Source of the DNA: Thalassomonas haliotis
Lineage (GTDB): Bacteria > Pseudomonadota > Gammaproteobacteria > Enterobacterales > Alteromonadaceae
Assembly: GCF_028657945.1 (NCBI RefSeq)
Contig: NZ_CP059693.1
Span: 2,294,001 to 2,358,000 of the forward strand
Direction: 5' to 3'
DNA length: 64,000 bases
A program made the translations under genes and the position numbers. Position 1 is the first letter of the stretch, and every line of letters begins with the position of its first letter. The notes beneath the pieces were generated by a model. The model made no database searches. It was not told the DNA's origin and saw only the letters and a list, made by a program, of their open reading frames with translations. Shown one piece after another: positions 51,701 to 59,600 of the stretch.

Positions 51701-51831
51701 TCAGGCTTTTCGTTAGCGTCCTTATTAGACTCTTTATCAGACTCTTCATTAGACAAGAACGCACTTCCTTGCTTGGTATTCTCCTTGTTTGTAGTTAACT
51801 TATCACTGGATAAGGGATTAGTTTTCGACAA
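48790..51831 (-). CDS. Ser/Thr protein kinase with C-terminal TPRs
   Basis: 1013 residues. A Hanks-type kinase domain (about 67-400) has the Gly loop GQGGMGQVY (about 77), an AIKVL Lys strand, the catalytic loop HCDLKASN (about 213), DFG in IIDFGIAR, MSPEQL and DLFSLGIIAFNLIAGRHPF. The usual HRD is HCD, so it is a non-RD kinase. A single membrane helix (about 445-467) places the kinase inside and the C-terminal half (about 570-1013, many TPRs) outside. The start is TTG 51831, overlapping the FHA gene end by 14 bases; ATG 51693 is an alternative. Residues 1-65 are charged and low-complexity. A role in signalling is certain; the substrate is not. Confidence 0.88.
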   Translation of the reverse strand: MSKTNPLSSDKLTTNKENTKQGSAFLSNEESDKESNKDANEKPDDKMHQTPRSATEQKPTIITNSGDYQVQQKIGQGGMGQVYLALDTRLQRTVAIKVLTPLGQCLSSDDTAVESSGDKASHFQQALAEARLLAKLNHPNIVQIYDVIVSSTHTDEAAKPGKDDQQQIALVMEYLGGKTLQQFQHQHVTTLIQKLQIIRQIALGLAAAHDNGIVHCDLKASNILIDIDNKPGSGNQSYHPHGQMADQISTRVKIIDFGIARVNNNGSEQLNEQATSSSSNTSGNSSAYGSWTSMSPEQLSANASEETIDFRTDLFSLGIIAFNLIAGRHPFATSYGTDSAQQIAQAIIDDKPGDAKDIIPQLPLPLAHLLNQLLAHQPQNRPTSSHKVAERLQQIIVALTQQEILAEQTLPVGEDGTVLQPDKTKIQTSATNEENAQQEKKPNKFAVMAAACIILLVTLSSLFYQNIYTPTAPKVRHIAVLPPTLSADSKIADIQKDLVVATIDDAIRQSIINTKHLRLISRTEVSAVSDNSAEININTVGNATGATDIITTELHCNNVRCNVILSRLSAMEDNNGNLTENINKKWTVVAQKNWPTQVDDFYEIHNTSQANINLLYPNYAETYITSSPINEQDYLEYIELYSKVRIYGENNDENLKKLRAVLRRSPYLYAGYSLFRETALNLFNETKDPTYPKQLEQLIQTAPPEYKYSVFQAIDTFGLTIATDQFDLAFQQLNVAQQRGVDSSTLTELKAYLSFYKNELPQAVRHYQIALELRPSTKLYYNLALSYYLSGDMNNAKTTLKQLLKINPAKYNANQLLADIYLMEGKLDLAINAYEQVVKVNPQSNDLDNLGIAYSLTGRYQDALVSAQLAVEKSPNHPSKILNLADAEMILGLKKQANLHYQQVIDLHLNEDDLLAQLNKAQALVHLNDNNSAIKALNKAKKLAPDNGNVAFSAALVYSLAGEKLSALSQVEEALASDIGVVWFNLPWFDNLCSSEQFKQLLSKAGNPKRCQP

Positions 51832-52996
51832 AATTCGCTACCATATTGTTGTTATTTTCGTCCCGCAGCGGCGGGGTTCCAGCATCAGTTAAGTTTTTTT
51901 TTACCGCTTGCTCTGCCATATCATGGCTTAGCGCTGCTTCTAAATGCTGACCTTTATAAATATTAAATACCGAGCCGCCAAAACGAACTTTTCCCGACTG
52001 GCGCTGGATCAAGTCCTCAGCATCACTGATATTGGTTAAGGCGTCAACAAATTGTTTACGTGCCCTATGTATTTGAATGTTCAGGTGGCTGATACTTAAA
52101 CCGATATCCTTGGCCAACTGCTCGGGATAAACCCAGCCTTGTAATGCCGGCTCTAAGCCTTTTTTGGCATCGGCTACCCGGTACCGGGCGAGGTTCAGGG
52201 TTAAATAATGATGGCTGCGTACCTGGAAGTCGGTGGTTTTTCCTTGATGATGCATTTTCACCTGAGTTTCTTCTTCATCCAGGGTCAGATTAAAGGTAAA
52301 ACTGAGTTGATTAATTTTTTCTTCACTGTTGCTGAGCAGTTCTGTCGAAGTCTCCAGGTGACTCAGGTGCAGGCGCCATTCTTGGTTGGCGAACGAAATG
52401 GTATCGTGTTCATTCACCACATGGGGGCGTTGGCTATTATGTATTGACTGTCCCCGGGAGAGTTTGTCCTTGTCTGTTAAGGCATTTTCTTCGTTTGTTT
52501 TGACTTCATTATTGTCCTGGTTGAGGTATTCCACACTCCACAGGCCGCTAAAACGGTTCAGGTAGAGGACAATCTCAGGACTTTGCTCTGAAGGCAGTAA
52601 ATGGTAATGCGATAAGCTAAAAGCGGGTAATTGCCCGGAATTGGCTTTTAACAGCCCGGGATCATTCTCCAGGTTCAGGGGAATAAGTAAATCACAGGGG
52701 GCAGACAAGTCTTTGACGGTAAAGCGGATATCCTTTAACCCGGCAAAATAGATATCATCGTTCAGTTTCAGCTGTGCTTTGGTATTTTCAGGCAATCTGC
52801 GGTTATTTAACCAGGTACCGTTGCTGCTTAAATCACGTATAAACCAGGCGTCATTTTCCCATTCAATAATGGCATGAATTTTCGATACAGCGGCATTGGA
52901 AACCAGGGTATTCACCGAATAGGCCAGGCGGCCAAAACTATGGTGGCCGTATAAATAACAAAGTGACTGTGTATTGTGATTTAAGATGAAAGCCAT
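51818..52996 (-). CDS. FHA-domain protein with winged-helix-like C-terminus
   Basis: 392 residues. The FHA phosphothreonine-binding domain is at residues about 15-90: FGRLAYSV, SKIHAIIEW, DLSSNGTWLNNRRL. A second part reads like an atypical FHA or beta domain. A C-terminal region (about 270-330), ARYRVADAKKG...YPEQLAKDIGLSISHLNIQIHRARKQF, looks like a winged helix-turn-helix. It could therefore be a phosphorylation-sensing regulator or scaffold of the adjacent kinase. AGGGAAGG is the ribosome site before ATG 52996. It overlaps the kinase gene by 14 bases; the two form one operon. Confidence 0.85.
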   Translation of the reverse strand: MAFILNHNTQSLCYLYGHHSFGRLAYSVNTLVSNAAVSKIHAIIEWENDAWFIRDLSSNGTWLNNRRLPENTKAQLKLNDDIYFAGLKDIRFTVKDLSAPCDLLIPLNLENDPGLLKANSGQLPAFSLSHYHLLPSEQSPEIVLYLNRFSGLWSVEYLNQDNNEVKTNEENALTDKDKLSRGQSIHNSQRPHVVNEHDTISFANQEWRLHLSHLETSTELLSNSEEKINQLSFTFNLTLDEEETQVKMHHQGKTTDFQVRSHHYLTLNLARYRVADAKKGLEPALQGWVYPEQLAKDIGLSISHLNIQIHRARKQFVDALTNISDAEDLIQRQSGKVRFGGSVFNIYKGQHLEAALSHDMAEQAVKKNLTDAGTPPLRDENNNNMVANFVEN

Positions 52997-53238
52997 TTTG
53001 CCTTCCCTGATTAATTTATTGCAAAAATTGAGCTTTAAAGATAAAGGATATACTTTATTGCAATTGAGGTCTAGAGACAGGAGAGGGATTTGTGATATCC
53101 CGGTAACATTTATTTATCTTTGGATTAATTTATATACTTTTTATGTCCTTCCTCCTTTATAACGGACCAGATAGAGGTTAATCCGGCCCGGTTACACTTG
53201 CTTGTTTATATTTTAAAGGGTTACTTTTTAAGGATATT

Positions 53239-53919
53239 TTATTCTTTTCTGGCTGATAACTCGGTTTTTGTCTGTTGCAGCAATTCGGCGGAAGCCGCCA
53301 CCAGGTTGTGCACTTCGCCGGGCAGATGTTCGAGATCTATGGCATCTATCAGGTTCTTTAGTTCAAGTCCCAATTCGGTGTCACCTTCAATTTTTAACCG
53401 GCGCTGAAAAAACAGGGTGTCGGGGTCTTGTTTACGTCCGGCTATCAGCAATAAATCATCGCCACTGCCGCTGAAACTGACGTCTTCCTTTTGTTGTAAA
53501 GAGGGCGAAGAGAATGAACTCCCTTTCGAGAATGCTTTAGCCGGCGCCATGATAAGCCTGTCCTGATCGTAACTTAACCACCAGTTGATGTTGAGATCGG
53601 TAATACTGATGCGCAGCCATTTGTCTTGTAAAAACTCAAAATCCCCGTCTTCAAGTGCTTCCATAAATACCGAGCTTAATACCGGCAGTAACAGTTTTTG
53701 CTGCGCGCTAAAGGGCAACAGGGCAAAGGCCGGGGTAATAACCTTAGGGATAGCCCTGATGACACCGGACCTGATATTAAGAGGCAAATGGTTTGCCCTG
53801 GCAATTAGCCCGGGAGCAAATTTTAGTATTTGCTGCGGCAGCTTTTTGCTAAAGCCTGAGACCAGATGGGAAGATAATTTGTTTGCCTTACCGGTGATAA
53901 CCGATGAAATGGGTAACAT
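53239..53919 (-). CDS. ubiT: UbiT, anaerobic ubiquinone synthesis accessory factor
   Basis: 226 residues of the YhbT (SCP2) family. UbiT carries lipid intermediates of ubiquinone biosynthesis and is needed for the oxygen-independent route together with UbiU and UbiV. The SCP2-type core is seen in the segment KWLRISITDLNINWWLSYDQDRLIM, then DDLLLIAGRKQDPDTLFFQRRLKIEGDTELGL, and LKNLIDAIDLEHLP, matching E. coli YhbT. It is divergent from ubiU, in the same arrangement as E. coli yhbT/yhbU. Confidence 0.92.
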   Translation of the reverse strand: MLPISSVITGKANKLSSHLVSGFSKKLPQQILKFAPGLIARANHLPLNIRSGVIRAIPKVITPAFALLPFSAQQKLLLPVLSSVFMEALEDGDFEFLQDKWLRISITDLNINWWLSYDQDRLIMAPAKAFSKGSSFSSPSLQQKEDVSFSGSGDDLLLIAGRKQDPDTLFFQRRLKIEGDTELGLELKNLIDAIDLEHLPGEVHNLVAASAELLQQTKTELSARKE

Positions 53920-54272
53920 GAATTTATACCGTTAAAAAGGACCGTTGAAATTGCTGACTGCACGGTAGCACAAAGTAAAAGCCGGTTTTGTGGCACAGAT
54001 CAACTTTTTGTTTTAACGGCAAGCATTGGTTTTAGCCAAGCGCTTAATTGCAAAAGCAGTACAATATTTTGCCTATCTTTGCTATTCCCCCGAAAAGTAA
54101 ATTCTTCACCGTCACGTAAAGGCCAATGTACAGTACCGGCCGGGTTTGTTGACAAAATCAAATATTCTCAATAAAGCCGCAGAAGTTATTTTAAATCAAA
54201 AAAGTACCTCTTGGATGCTTCTACTATAGCCGTACATTTTATCTTGAATCCTGATATCTGAAATTAATTGTT
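53920..54272. promoter_or_regulatory. Divergent ubiT/ubiU regulatory region
   Basis: 353 bases. A perfect -35 TTGACA (54149-54154) is followed 17 bases later by a weak TAAAGC. The sequence TTGACAAAATCAA overlaps it and resembles an FNR site, but is one base short of the TTGATnnnnATCAA spacing. No other feature was found. Oxygen control of these genes is expected on general grounds. Confidence 0.35.
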
Positions 54273-55268
54273 ATGGAACTCTTGTGCCCGGCAGGTAACC
54301 TACCTGCACTGAAAACCGCCATTAATAACGGCGCCGATGCAGTGTATATCGGCTTAAAAGATGATACCAACGCCCGACACTTTGCCGGTTTAAATTTTAA
54401 CGAGTCCAAGCTGGATAAAGCCGCGGATTATGTTCACCAACACGGTAAAAAGCTACATGTCGCCATCAATACTTTTGCCCACCCCGACGGTGAACAGCGC
54501 TGGCGAAAGGCAGTCGACAAGGCGGTGGCCATGGGCACAGATGCTTTGATTATCGCCGATATCGGGGTAATGGCCTATGCGGCAGAAAAATATCCGGATG
54601 TAGAGCGCCACGTCTCGGTGCAGGCCAGTACCACCAACCTTGAAGCAATCAAATTTTATCATAATAATTTTGGCGTCAGCCGGGTGGTCCTGCCCCGGGT
54701 ATTGTCGGTACAACAAGTGCGGCAATTGGCAAAAACTTCGCCGGTGGCGCTGGAAGTCTTTGCCTTTGGCAGTTTATGTATTATGGCCGAAGGCCGCTGT
54801 TATCTCTCTTCTTATATGACAGGTGAATCCCCCAATACCGTTGGCGCCTGTTCGCCGGCGAAATATGTGCGCTGGCAGGAAACCGAAGAAGGACTGGAAA
54901 GCCGGCTAAACAATGTGCTCATTGATCGCTATCAGCGCGATGAACATGCCGGATATCCAACCTTATGCAAAGGGCGCTTTGAGGTGGAAGACAATGTCTA
55001 TCACGCCCTGGAAGAACCCACCAGTTTAAATACCCTGGAGCTTATTCCCGAGCTGGAGGCGATGGGCATAGTCTCAGTGAAAATTGAAGGGCGCCAGCGC
55101 AGCCCGGCTTATGTCGAGCAGGTGGCGAAAACCTGGCGTGCGGCCTTAGACAGGTATCAGCAAACGCCGGAGGACTTCACCCTGGAGCAAAGCTGGATGC
55201 AGACCCTGGCCAATTTATCCGAAGGGGCGCAAACCACTTTAGGGGCTTACCACAGGAAGTGGCAGTAA
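54273..55268 (+). CDS. ubiU: UbiU, oxygen-independent ubiquinone hydroxylation (U32 family)
   Basis: 331 residues of the U32 peptidase family. UbiU and UbiV form a heterodimer with 4Fe-4S clusters that supports hydroxylation of the ubiquinone ring without O2. The cluster Cys residues appear in GSLCIMAEGRCYLSSYMTG, NTVGACSPAKY and YPTLCKGRF. The N-terminus MELLCPAGNLPALKTAINNGADAVYIG matches E. coli YhbU. The start ATG is unambiguous by homology. UbiV begins 63 bases downstream, so they are one operon. Confidence 0.95.
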   Translation: MELLCPAGNLPALKTAINNGADAVYIGLKDDTNARHFAGLNFNESKLDKAADYVHQHGKKLHVAINTFAHPDGEQRWRKAVDKAVAMGTDALIIADIGVMAYAAEKYPDVERHVSVQASTTNLEAIKFYHNNFGVSRVVLPRVLSVQQVRQLAKTSPVALEVFAFGSLCIMAEGRCYLSSYMTGESPNTVGACSPAKYVRWQETEEGLESRLNNVLIDRYQRDEHAGYPTLCKGRFEVEDNVYHALEEPTSLNTLELIPELEAMGIVSVKIEGRQRSPAYVEQVAKTWRAALDRYQQTPEDFTLEQSWMQTLANLSEGAQTTLGAYHRKWQ

Positions 55269-55331
55269 GTTTATCCAGAGCAGCAAGTGCGAGCTTTTAT
55301 TGATTCCTTTGAAAAAAGAGAGAACGAACAC

Positions 55332-56213
55332 ATGAAATTTTCCCTTGGTCCGAGTTTGTTTTTTTGGCCTAAGCAAGAAGTACATGATTATTACCAGCGG
55401 GCAAGCGACAGTTGCGCCGATATTATTTATCTGGGTGAAACCGTTTGCTCCAAGCGCCGTGAATTAAGGGCGAAAGACTGGCTTGAGCTGGCGCGACAGC
55501 TAAGCAGTAATACCGACAAGCAAATTGTGGTTTCCACCATGACCTTGCTGGAATCTCCGGCAGAAATCCAGGTGATGCGCCGTTTATGCGACAACGGCGA
55601 TTTATTGGTGGAAGCCAATGATCTCAGCGCGGTGCAAATGATGCACGAACTGAAATTACCTTTTGTGCTCGGGCCGGCCATTAACTGCTATAACCTGGCG
55701 ACCTTGAAAGTGTTTTTAAAGCAGGGCCTGGTGCGCTGGGTGATGCCGGTAGAACTTTCCGGCGACTGGTTAAGGCAACTTTTGCAGGAAGCGGAGCAGG
55801 CAAATATCCGCCACCAGTTTGAATGTGAAGTCTTTTCCTGGGGTTACTTGCCACTGGCCTATTCTGCCCGCTGTTTTACCGCCCGCTCCGAAGACAGGCC
55901 CAAAGATGACTGCCAGTATTGCTGCATCAATTATCCTCAGGGGCGGAAAATGAACAGCCGGGAAGGGGAGCGGGTCTTTGTGCTTAACGGTATCCAGACC
56001 ATGTCGGGTTATCAATACAACCTGGTGAACGAAGTACCGCAAATGCAGGCCATGGGGGTCGATATTGCCCGTATCAGCGCCGACAGTGATGCTGCCTTTA
56101 TGCAACTCAATAATTTTAAAGCGCAGCTGGCAGCGCCTCAACACAAAGCTTTAGTGTCAACCAGTGAATGTAACGGCTACTGGCACCAGATCCCGGGCAT
56201 GTCCATCGCCTGA
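55332..56213 (+). CDS. ubiV: UbiV, oxygen-independent ubiquinone hydroxylation partner
   Basis: 293 residues, the U32-family partner of UbiU. ATG 55332 is used because the protein then begins MKFSLGPSLFFWPK like E. coli YhbV; the frame also runs up to 55287. Cluster ligands and conserved blocks: GETVCSKRRELR, YSARCFTARSEDRPKDDCQYCCINYPQGR, VFVLNGIQTMSGYQYNL and STSECNGYWH. Needed for ubiquinone under anoxia, presumably binding a 4Fe-4S cluster with UbiU. Confidence 0.95.
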   Translation: MKFSLGPSLFFWPKQEVHDYYQRASDSCADIIYLGETVCSKRRELRAKDWLELARQLSSNTDKQIVVSTMTLLESPAEIQVMRRLCDNGDLLVEANDLSAVQMMHELKLPFVLGPAINCYNLATLKVFLKQGLVRWVMPVELSGDWLRQLLQEAEQANIRHQFECEVFSWGYLPLAYSARCFTARSEDRPKDDCQYCCINYPQGRKMNSREGERVFVLNGIQTMSGYQYNLVNEVPQMQAMGVDIARISADSDAAFMQLNNFKAQLAAPQHKALVSTSECNGYWHQIPGMSIA

Positions 56214-56294
56214 AACCGGTAAAATATATGGCTGCGCTGTAGTTGGAAAATCAACAACCGCGCTGTTAACAGACAAGATTAAGCAGGCAATGTT

Positions 56295-58106
56295 ATGAAA
56301 GAGAAAATCAACCACTATATCGAAAACTTCGGCGAAGCATATAGCAGCAGTTTACCGTCTCTGGGTCAGCTGATGGCGCAAACTTTGGCTTTTTTCGGCA
56401 GTCGGCGGATTTATGGTGTCGGTGGTGACTTTGCCGCGAACTTGATCAGTGCTTTTGAAGATGAACTGGATATTTGCCCGTCCAGCAATGAAATGCATGC
56501 CGGTTTTACCGCTTGCGGCCAGGCAGAAGTGGAAGGTTTAGGGGTATGCCTGACCACTTATACCGTGGGCAGCTTACCTTGTGTGTCGGCGGCGGCATTG
56601 GCATTAACGGAAAAGTTGCCGGTGGTTTTTATTTCCGGCGCCCCGGGAGAAAATGAAATCAATCATATGGCGCTGCATCATACCGTCAGCTCCTGCTCCA
56701 CCTGGCGCTCGGAATATGATGCGGCATTAGAGTCTTTTAAGGCGCTCGGTATTCGTTCGGAGCGCTTGCAGGGGGAGCGAAACCCGGGGCAGCCCAATGT
56801 TGCCGGCGAGCACTTTTTCCGCCTGGTGGCCCATGCCTTTTTGAATAAAGAGCCGGTTTTTATTGAAGTGCCGCGGGACTTAGTGGCGGATAAAACCCAG
56901 GCGATAGAATTTCCTCCTTCCCTGTGCCAATTGCCCCAGGAAGTGTTTTTGCTCAAAGGGGTTTCTTTAGTGGCGCAGCAAGTGGTAGCCAAGCTATTGG
57001 CAGCAAACAAACCTTTATTGTATTTGGGAGAAAAAGCCAAGCTCAACAAAGAACTGCTTGCTGTAGTCAAACGTTTCTGCCACCAATACCAAATTCCCTA
57101 TACCACCACCTGGTTTGCCAAAGGCGTATTGGATGAATTCGAGCCGCTAAGCCTCGGCGCTTACAACGGGGTATTTACCGACGAGCAGGTACGCGATTAT
57201 ATCGAAAACGAAGTGGATTATGTTTTGGAGGTGGCCACCAGTATCTACCAGCTAGACACCAATACCGCCTTTGATACCGGCACGCATCTGTTGAATGATT
57301 TTGAAAATAAAACCATTTTAAAAGGTACCTCGCAGCTGGAAAAAGATCTGATCGGTATTTTTGAACAGTTATTGGCAGCAGATCTTCCTGTGTTTGATTT
57401 TACGTCGCCAACAAGTACCGGCGGAGAGTTATTTGCCGATGAAAAAATTGACTTCCATAATTTAACCCGGGTGCTAAATAGCCTGCAAAGCCTGGATCAA
57501 AGGGCTTATGTCTACTTTCCAGAAATCGGTAATTCCTATTTTGCCTCCTATAGCCTGAAGACCCGGATGTCTTCGCTTGGCCGCAGCTGGATAACCAACC
57601 CCTGGTATGCGGCCATGGGCACCAGCCTGCCTTATGCCCGGGCGGCCTGTAAGCAGTTGCAGCAGCTGGGGGGCAAAAAAACTGCCACCGGGAAGGATGT
57701 TGCCGTAGTGATCACCGGCGACGGCGGTTTTAACTTTCAATTAAATGATTTAATTCATTTTTTACGGGATGATTTAAGCGTCATTATCATTTATATGCGC
57801 AATGATATTTTCCATTTAGGTAAAAACAGCGATGCCGAGATTTACCATTGCTCGGATAAAAACTTTGATGTCATCAGCCTGGTGAAAGCCTACGGCGGTG
57901 AAGGAAAACGCTGTACTACAGTGGCCGAGTTCAGGGATTACTTCAGTGCCTGCGCCGATGCCAACAGCGGCATTAAACTCATAGAAGTGCCCGCCAGCCT
58001 TGAAGAGCAATACCAGTGCCGGGAGATCAGTTTGCTGAATTTATATATCAAGGCAAGAAACGGTATACCGCAGGCGGTTATCGACTGGAATGAGATCAAG
58101 CGTTAG
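56295..58106 (+). CDS. Thiamine pyrophosphate-dependent enzyme
   Basis: 603 residues with all TPP-enzyme features: the N-terminal pyrimidine-binding domain with Glu near residue 66 (SSNEMHAGFTACGQA), a central domain, and the C-terminal pyrophosphate domain with GDGGFNFQLND (about 475) followed by YMRND, the metal-binding GDG-N motif. The family includes decarboxylases of 2-oxo acids (pyruvate, indolepyruvate, phenylpyruvate) and acetolactate-type synthases. The substrate cannot be decided. It is downstream of ubiV by 81 bases and upstream of roxA by 46, on the same strand. Confidence 0.88.
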   Translation: MKEKINHYIENFGEAYSSSLPSLGQLMAQTLAFFGSRRIYGVGGDFAANLISAFEDELDICPSSNEMHAGFTACGQAEVEGLGVCLTTYTVGSLPCVSAAALALTEKLPVVFISGAPGENEINHMALHHTVSSCSTWRSEYDAALESFKALGIRSERLQGERNPGQPNVAGEHFFRLVAHAFLNKEPVFIEVPRDLVADKTQAIEFPPSLCQLPQEVFLLKGVSLVAQQVVAKLLAANKPLLYLGEKAKLNKELLAVVKRFCHQYQIPYTTTWFAKGVLDEFEPLSLGAYNGVFTDEQVRDYIENEVDYVLEVATSIYQLDTNTAFDTGTHLLNDFENKTILKGTSQLEKDLIGIFEQLLAADLPVFDFTSPTSTGGELFADEKIDFHNLTRVLNSLQSLDQRAYVYFPEIGNSYFASYSLKTRMSSLGRSWITNPWYAAMGTSLPYARAACKQLQQLGGKKTATGKDVAVVITGDGGFNFQLNDLIHFLRDDLSVIIIYMRNDIFHLGKNSDAEIYHCSDKNFDVISLVKAYGGEGKRCTTVAEFRDYFSACADANSGIKLIEVPASLEEQYQCREISLLNLYIKARNGIPQAVIDWNEIKR

Positions 58107-58109
58107 GGC

Positions 58110-58150
58110 GTAAGAAGGACATTAAAGGTTAAAGCGTTAAAAAGGGTTTA
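58110..58150 (+). repeat. Short AAAGGTT-type repeat before roxA
   Basis: GACATTAAAGGTTAAAGCGTTAAAAAGGG (in two overlapping parts) resembles the 15-bp repeat at 33301-33430 (TTAAAGGTT core). It lies in the 46-base gap between the TPP enzyme gene and roxA. Confidence 0.4.
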
Positions 58151-58152
58151 TT

Positions 58153-59337
58153 ATGTATCAGTTACAATTATCGGATTTCACCAAGAAAGAGTTCCTTAGG
58201 GATTACTGGCAGCAAAAACCTGTGGTTATTCGCCGGGGTTTTAGCGACTTTCAAGACCCTTTGTCGGCAGATGAACTGGCGGGGCTGGCCACCATGGAGC
58301 AGGTTGAGTCTCGCCTGGTCTCCTTGGTCGACAGCCAGTGGCAGGCAGAATTTGGCCCGTTTCAGTCATTTGAGCATTTGGGAGAGAAAAACTGGTCGCT
58401 GGTGGTGCAGGCGGTGGATCATTTTTGCGAGCCGGCGGCGCAGCTGATTGAGCCGTTTCGTTTTATTCCCAACTGGCGCCTGGATGATTTAATGGTAAGC
58501 TTCGCCACCCCGGGGGGCGGCGTTGGTCCCCATATCGACCTTTATGATGTTTTTATCTGCCAGGGCTCGGGGAAACGCCATTGGCGGGTCGGTGACAGGG
58601 GCGAACACAGGGAATTTGCCGCCCACGAAGCCCTGCTGCATGTTGACCCTTTCGAAGCCATGCTTGATGTTGAACTTAACCCGGGAGATATCTTATACAT
58701 TCCGCCCGGGTTCCCCCATGAAGGCATTACGCTGGAAACCTCGATGAGTTTTTCTGTTGGTTTTCGTACCCAGTCCAGGGTGAGTTTATTCAGTGCCCTG
58801 GCAGATCATCTAATCGATCAGGACTGCGCCAATGAGCTGATTGAGGATGCCAGACGGGCATTTTGCACTGCGCCGGGAGAGATCAATGATTCGGATTTAC
58901 ATTTGATCCAAGAGCAGTTTGCCCATGTGCTGGCGGATAAGGGGCTGATGCGCGCTTTTATCGGCAGCCACCTTAGCCGGGCAAAACATGAACTGGACCG
59001 TTGTGAGGAAGCGCTTGGCGGTTATAGCCAGGGAGATGTCGCCCAGATTTTGGCTGCGGCAGCCGAGCAGGATGCCGCGCAGCAAGCGGGGCTTCGCCTG
59101 CAAAGACTGGGAGGGTTACGGGCCTTTTATTTCAGCGATATCCTTAATAGCTGTGTATGTTATATCAACGGTGAAGCATATGCGTTTGATATTGATATCG
59201 CGCCTGCAATTAAATTGCTTTGCGATCAGGTATTTTTAACGCCACAGCAGTTGGCCCCCTGGTGTGAAAGCAGTGCTTTTATTGATTTTGTCACCGAACA
59301 GGTTAACGCCGGTTACTGGTATTTTGCCCAAGTATAA
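58153..59337 (+). CDS. roxA: RoxA, ribosomal protein L16 arginine hydroxylase
   Basis: 394 residues of the JmjC-type cupin RoxA (YcfD). It is a 2-oxoglutarate and Fe(II) dioxygenase that hydroxylates an arginine of ribosomal protein L16 (Arg 81 in E. coli). The iron-binding triad is visible: His 127 and Asp 129 in GPHIDLYDVF and His 189 in PPGFPHEG, matching His 125, Asp 127 and His 187 of E. coli YcfD. The N-terminal YQLQLSDFTKKEFLRDYWQQKPVVIR is the family opening. The C-terminal winged-helix-like part is present. A terminator follows after 150 bases. Confidence 0.93.
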   Translation: MYQLQLSDFTKKEFLRDYWQQKPVVIRRGFSDFQDPLSADELAGLATMEQVESRLVSLVDSQWQAEFGPFQSFEHLGEKNWSLVVQAVDHFCEPAAQLIEPFRFIPNWRLDDLMVSFATPGGGVGPHIDLYDVFICQGSGKRHWRVGDRGEHREFAAHEALLHVDPFEAMLDVELNPGDILYIPPGFPHEGITLETSMSFSVGFRTQSRVSLFSALADHLIDQDCANELIEDARRAFCTAPGEINDSDLHLIQEQFAHVLADKGLMRAFIGSHLSRAKHELDRCEEALGGYSQGDVAQILAAAAEQDAAQQAGLRLQRLGGLRAFYFSDILNSCVCYINGEAYAFDIDIAPAIKLLCDQVFLTPQQLAPWCESSAFIDFVTEQVNAGYWYFAQV

Positions 59338-59493
59338 GGAGAAAGGCATAAAGCGTTTTTGACTGGCGAGCGGTTATTGGCTGCGCTTGCGGGAATGTTT
59401 CCCTGGCCGGCTCTTGTTCCTGTTGCTTACAGGTTGTTGTTGCTCAGTGCTGTCTTTATTTGCAGACATGTGCAAAAGCCTGCTCTTGTACAG

Positions 59494-59522
59494 AAAAGCC
59501 CTGAGCGAACTCAGGGCTTTGG
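59494..59522. terminator. Intrinsic terminator after roxA
   Basis: AAAGCCCTGAG-CGAA-CTCAGGGCTTT stem-loop between roxA and the convergent subtilase gene. A-run upstream and short T-run downstream. Confidence 0.8.
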
Positions 59523-59600
59523 CTGTTGTCATCTAAGTCTATTTTTAAAAGCAGAGTTAACTTTCACTCCATGAATGTCAACTCTGTTGGTCGACAGCGC

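Noticed and set aside
53985-54003. CRP- or FNR-like site near TGTGGCACAGATCAAC
   Set aside because: Only one half matches either consensus well.
54149-54161. FNR site TTGACAAAATCAA in front of ubiU
   Set aside because: The half-sites are five bases apart instead of six, so it does not meet the TTGATnnnnATCAA layout. Mentioned only as a weak hint in the regulatory feature.
59359-59574. 71-codon frame after roxA
   Set aside because: It runs through the roxA terminator and has no ribosome site or homology.
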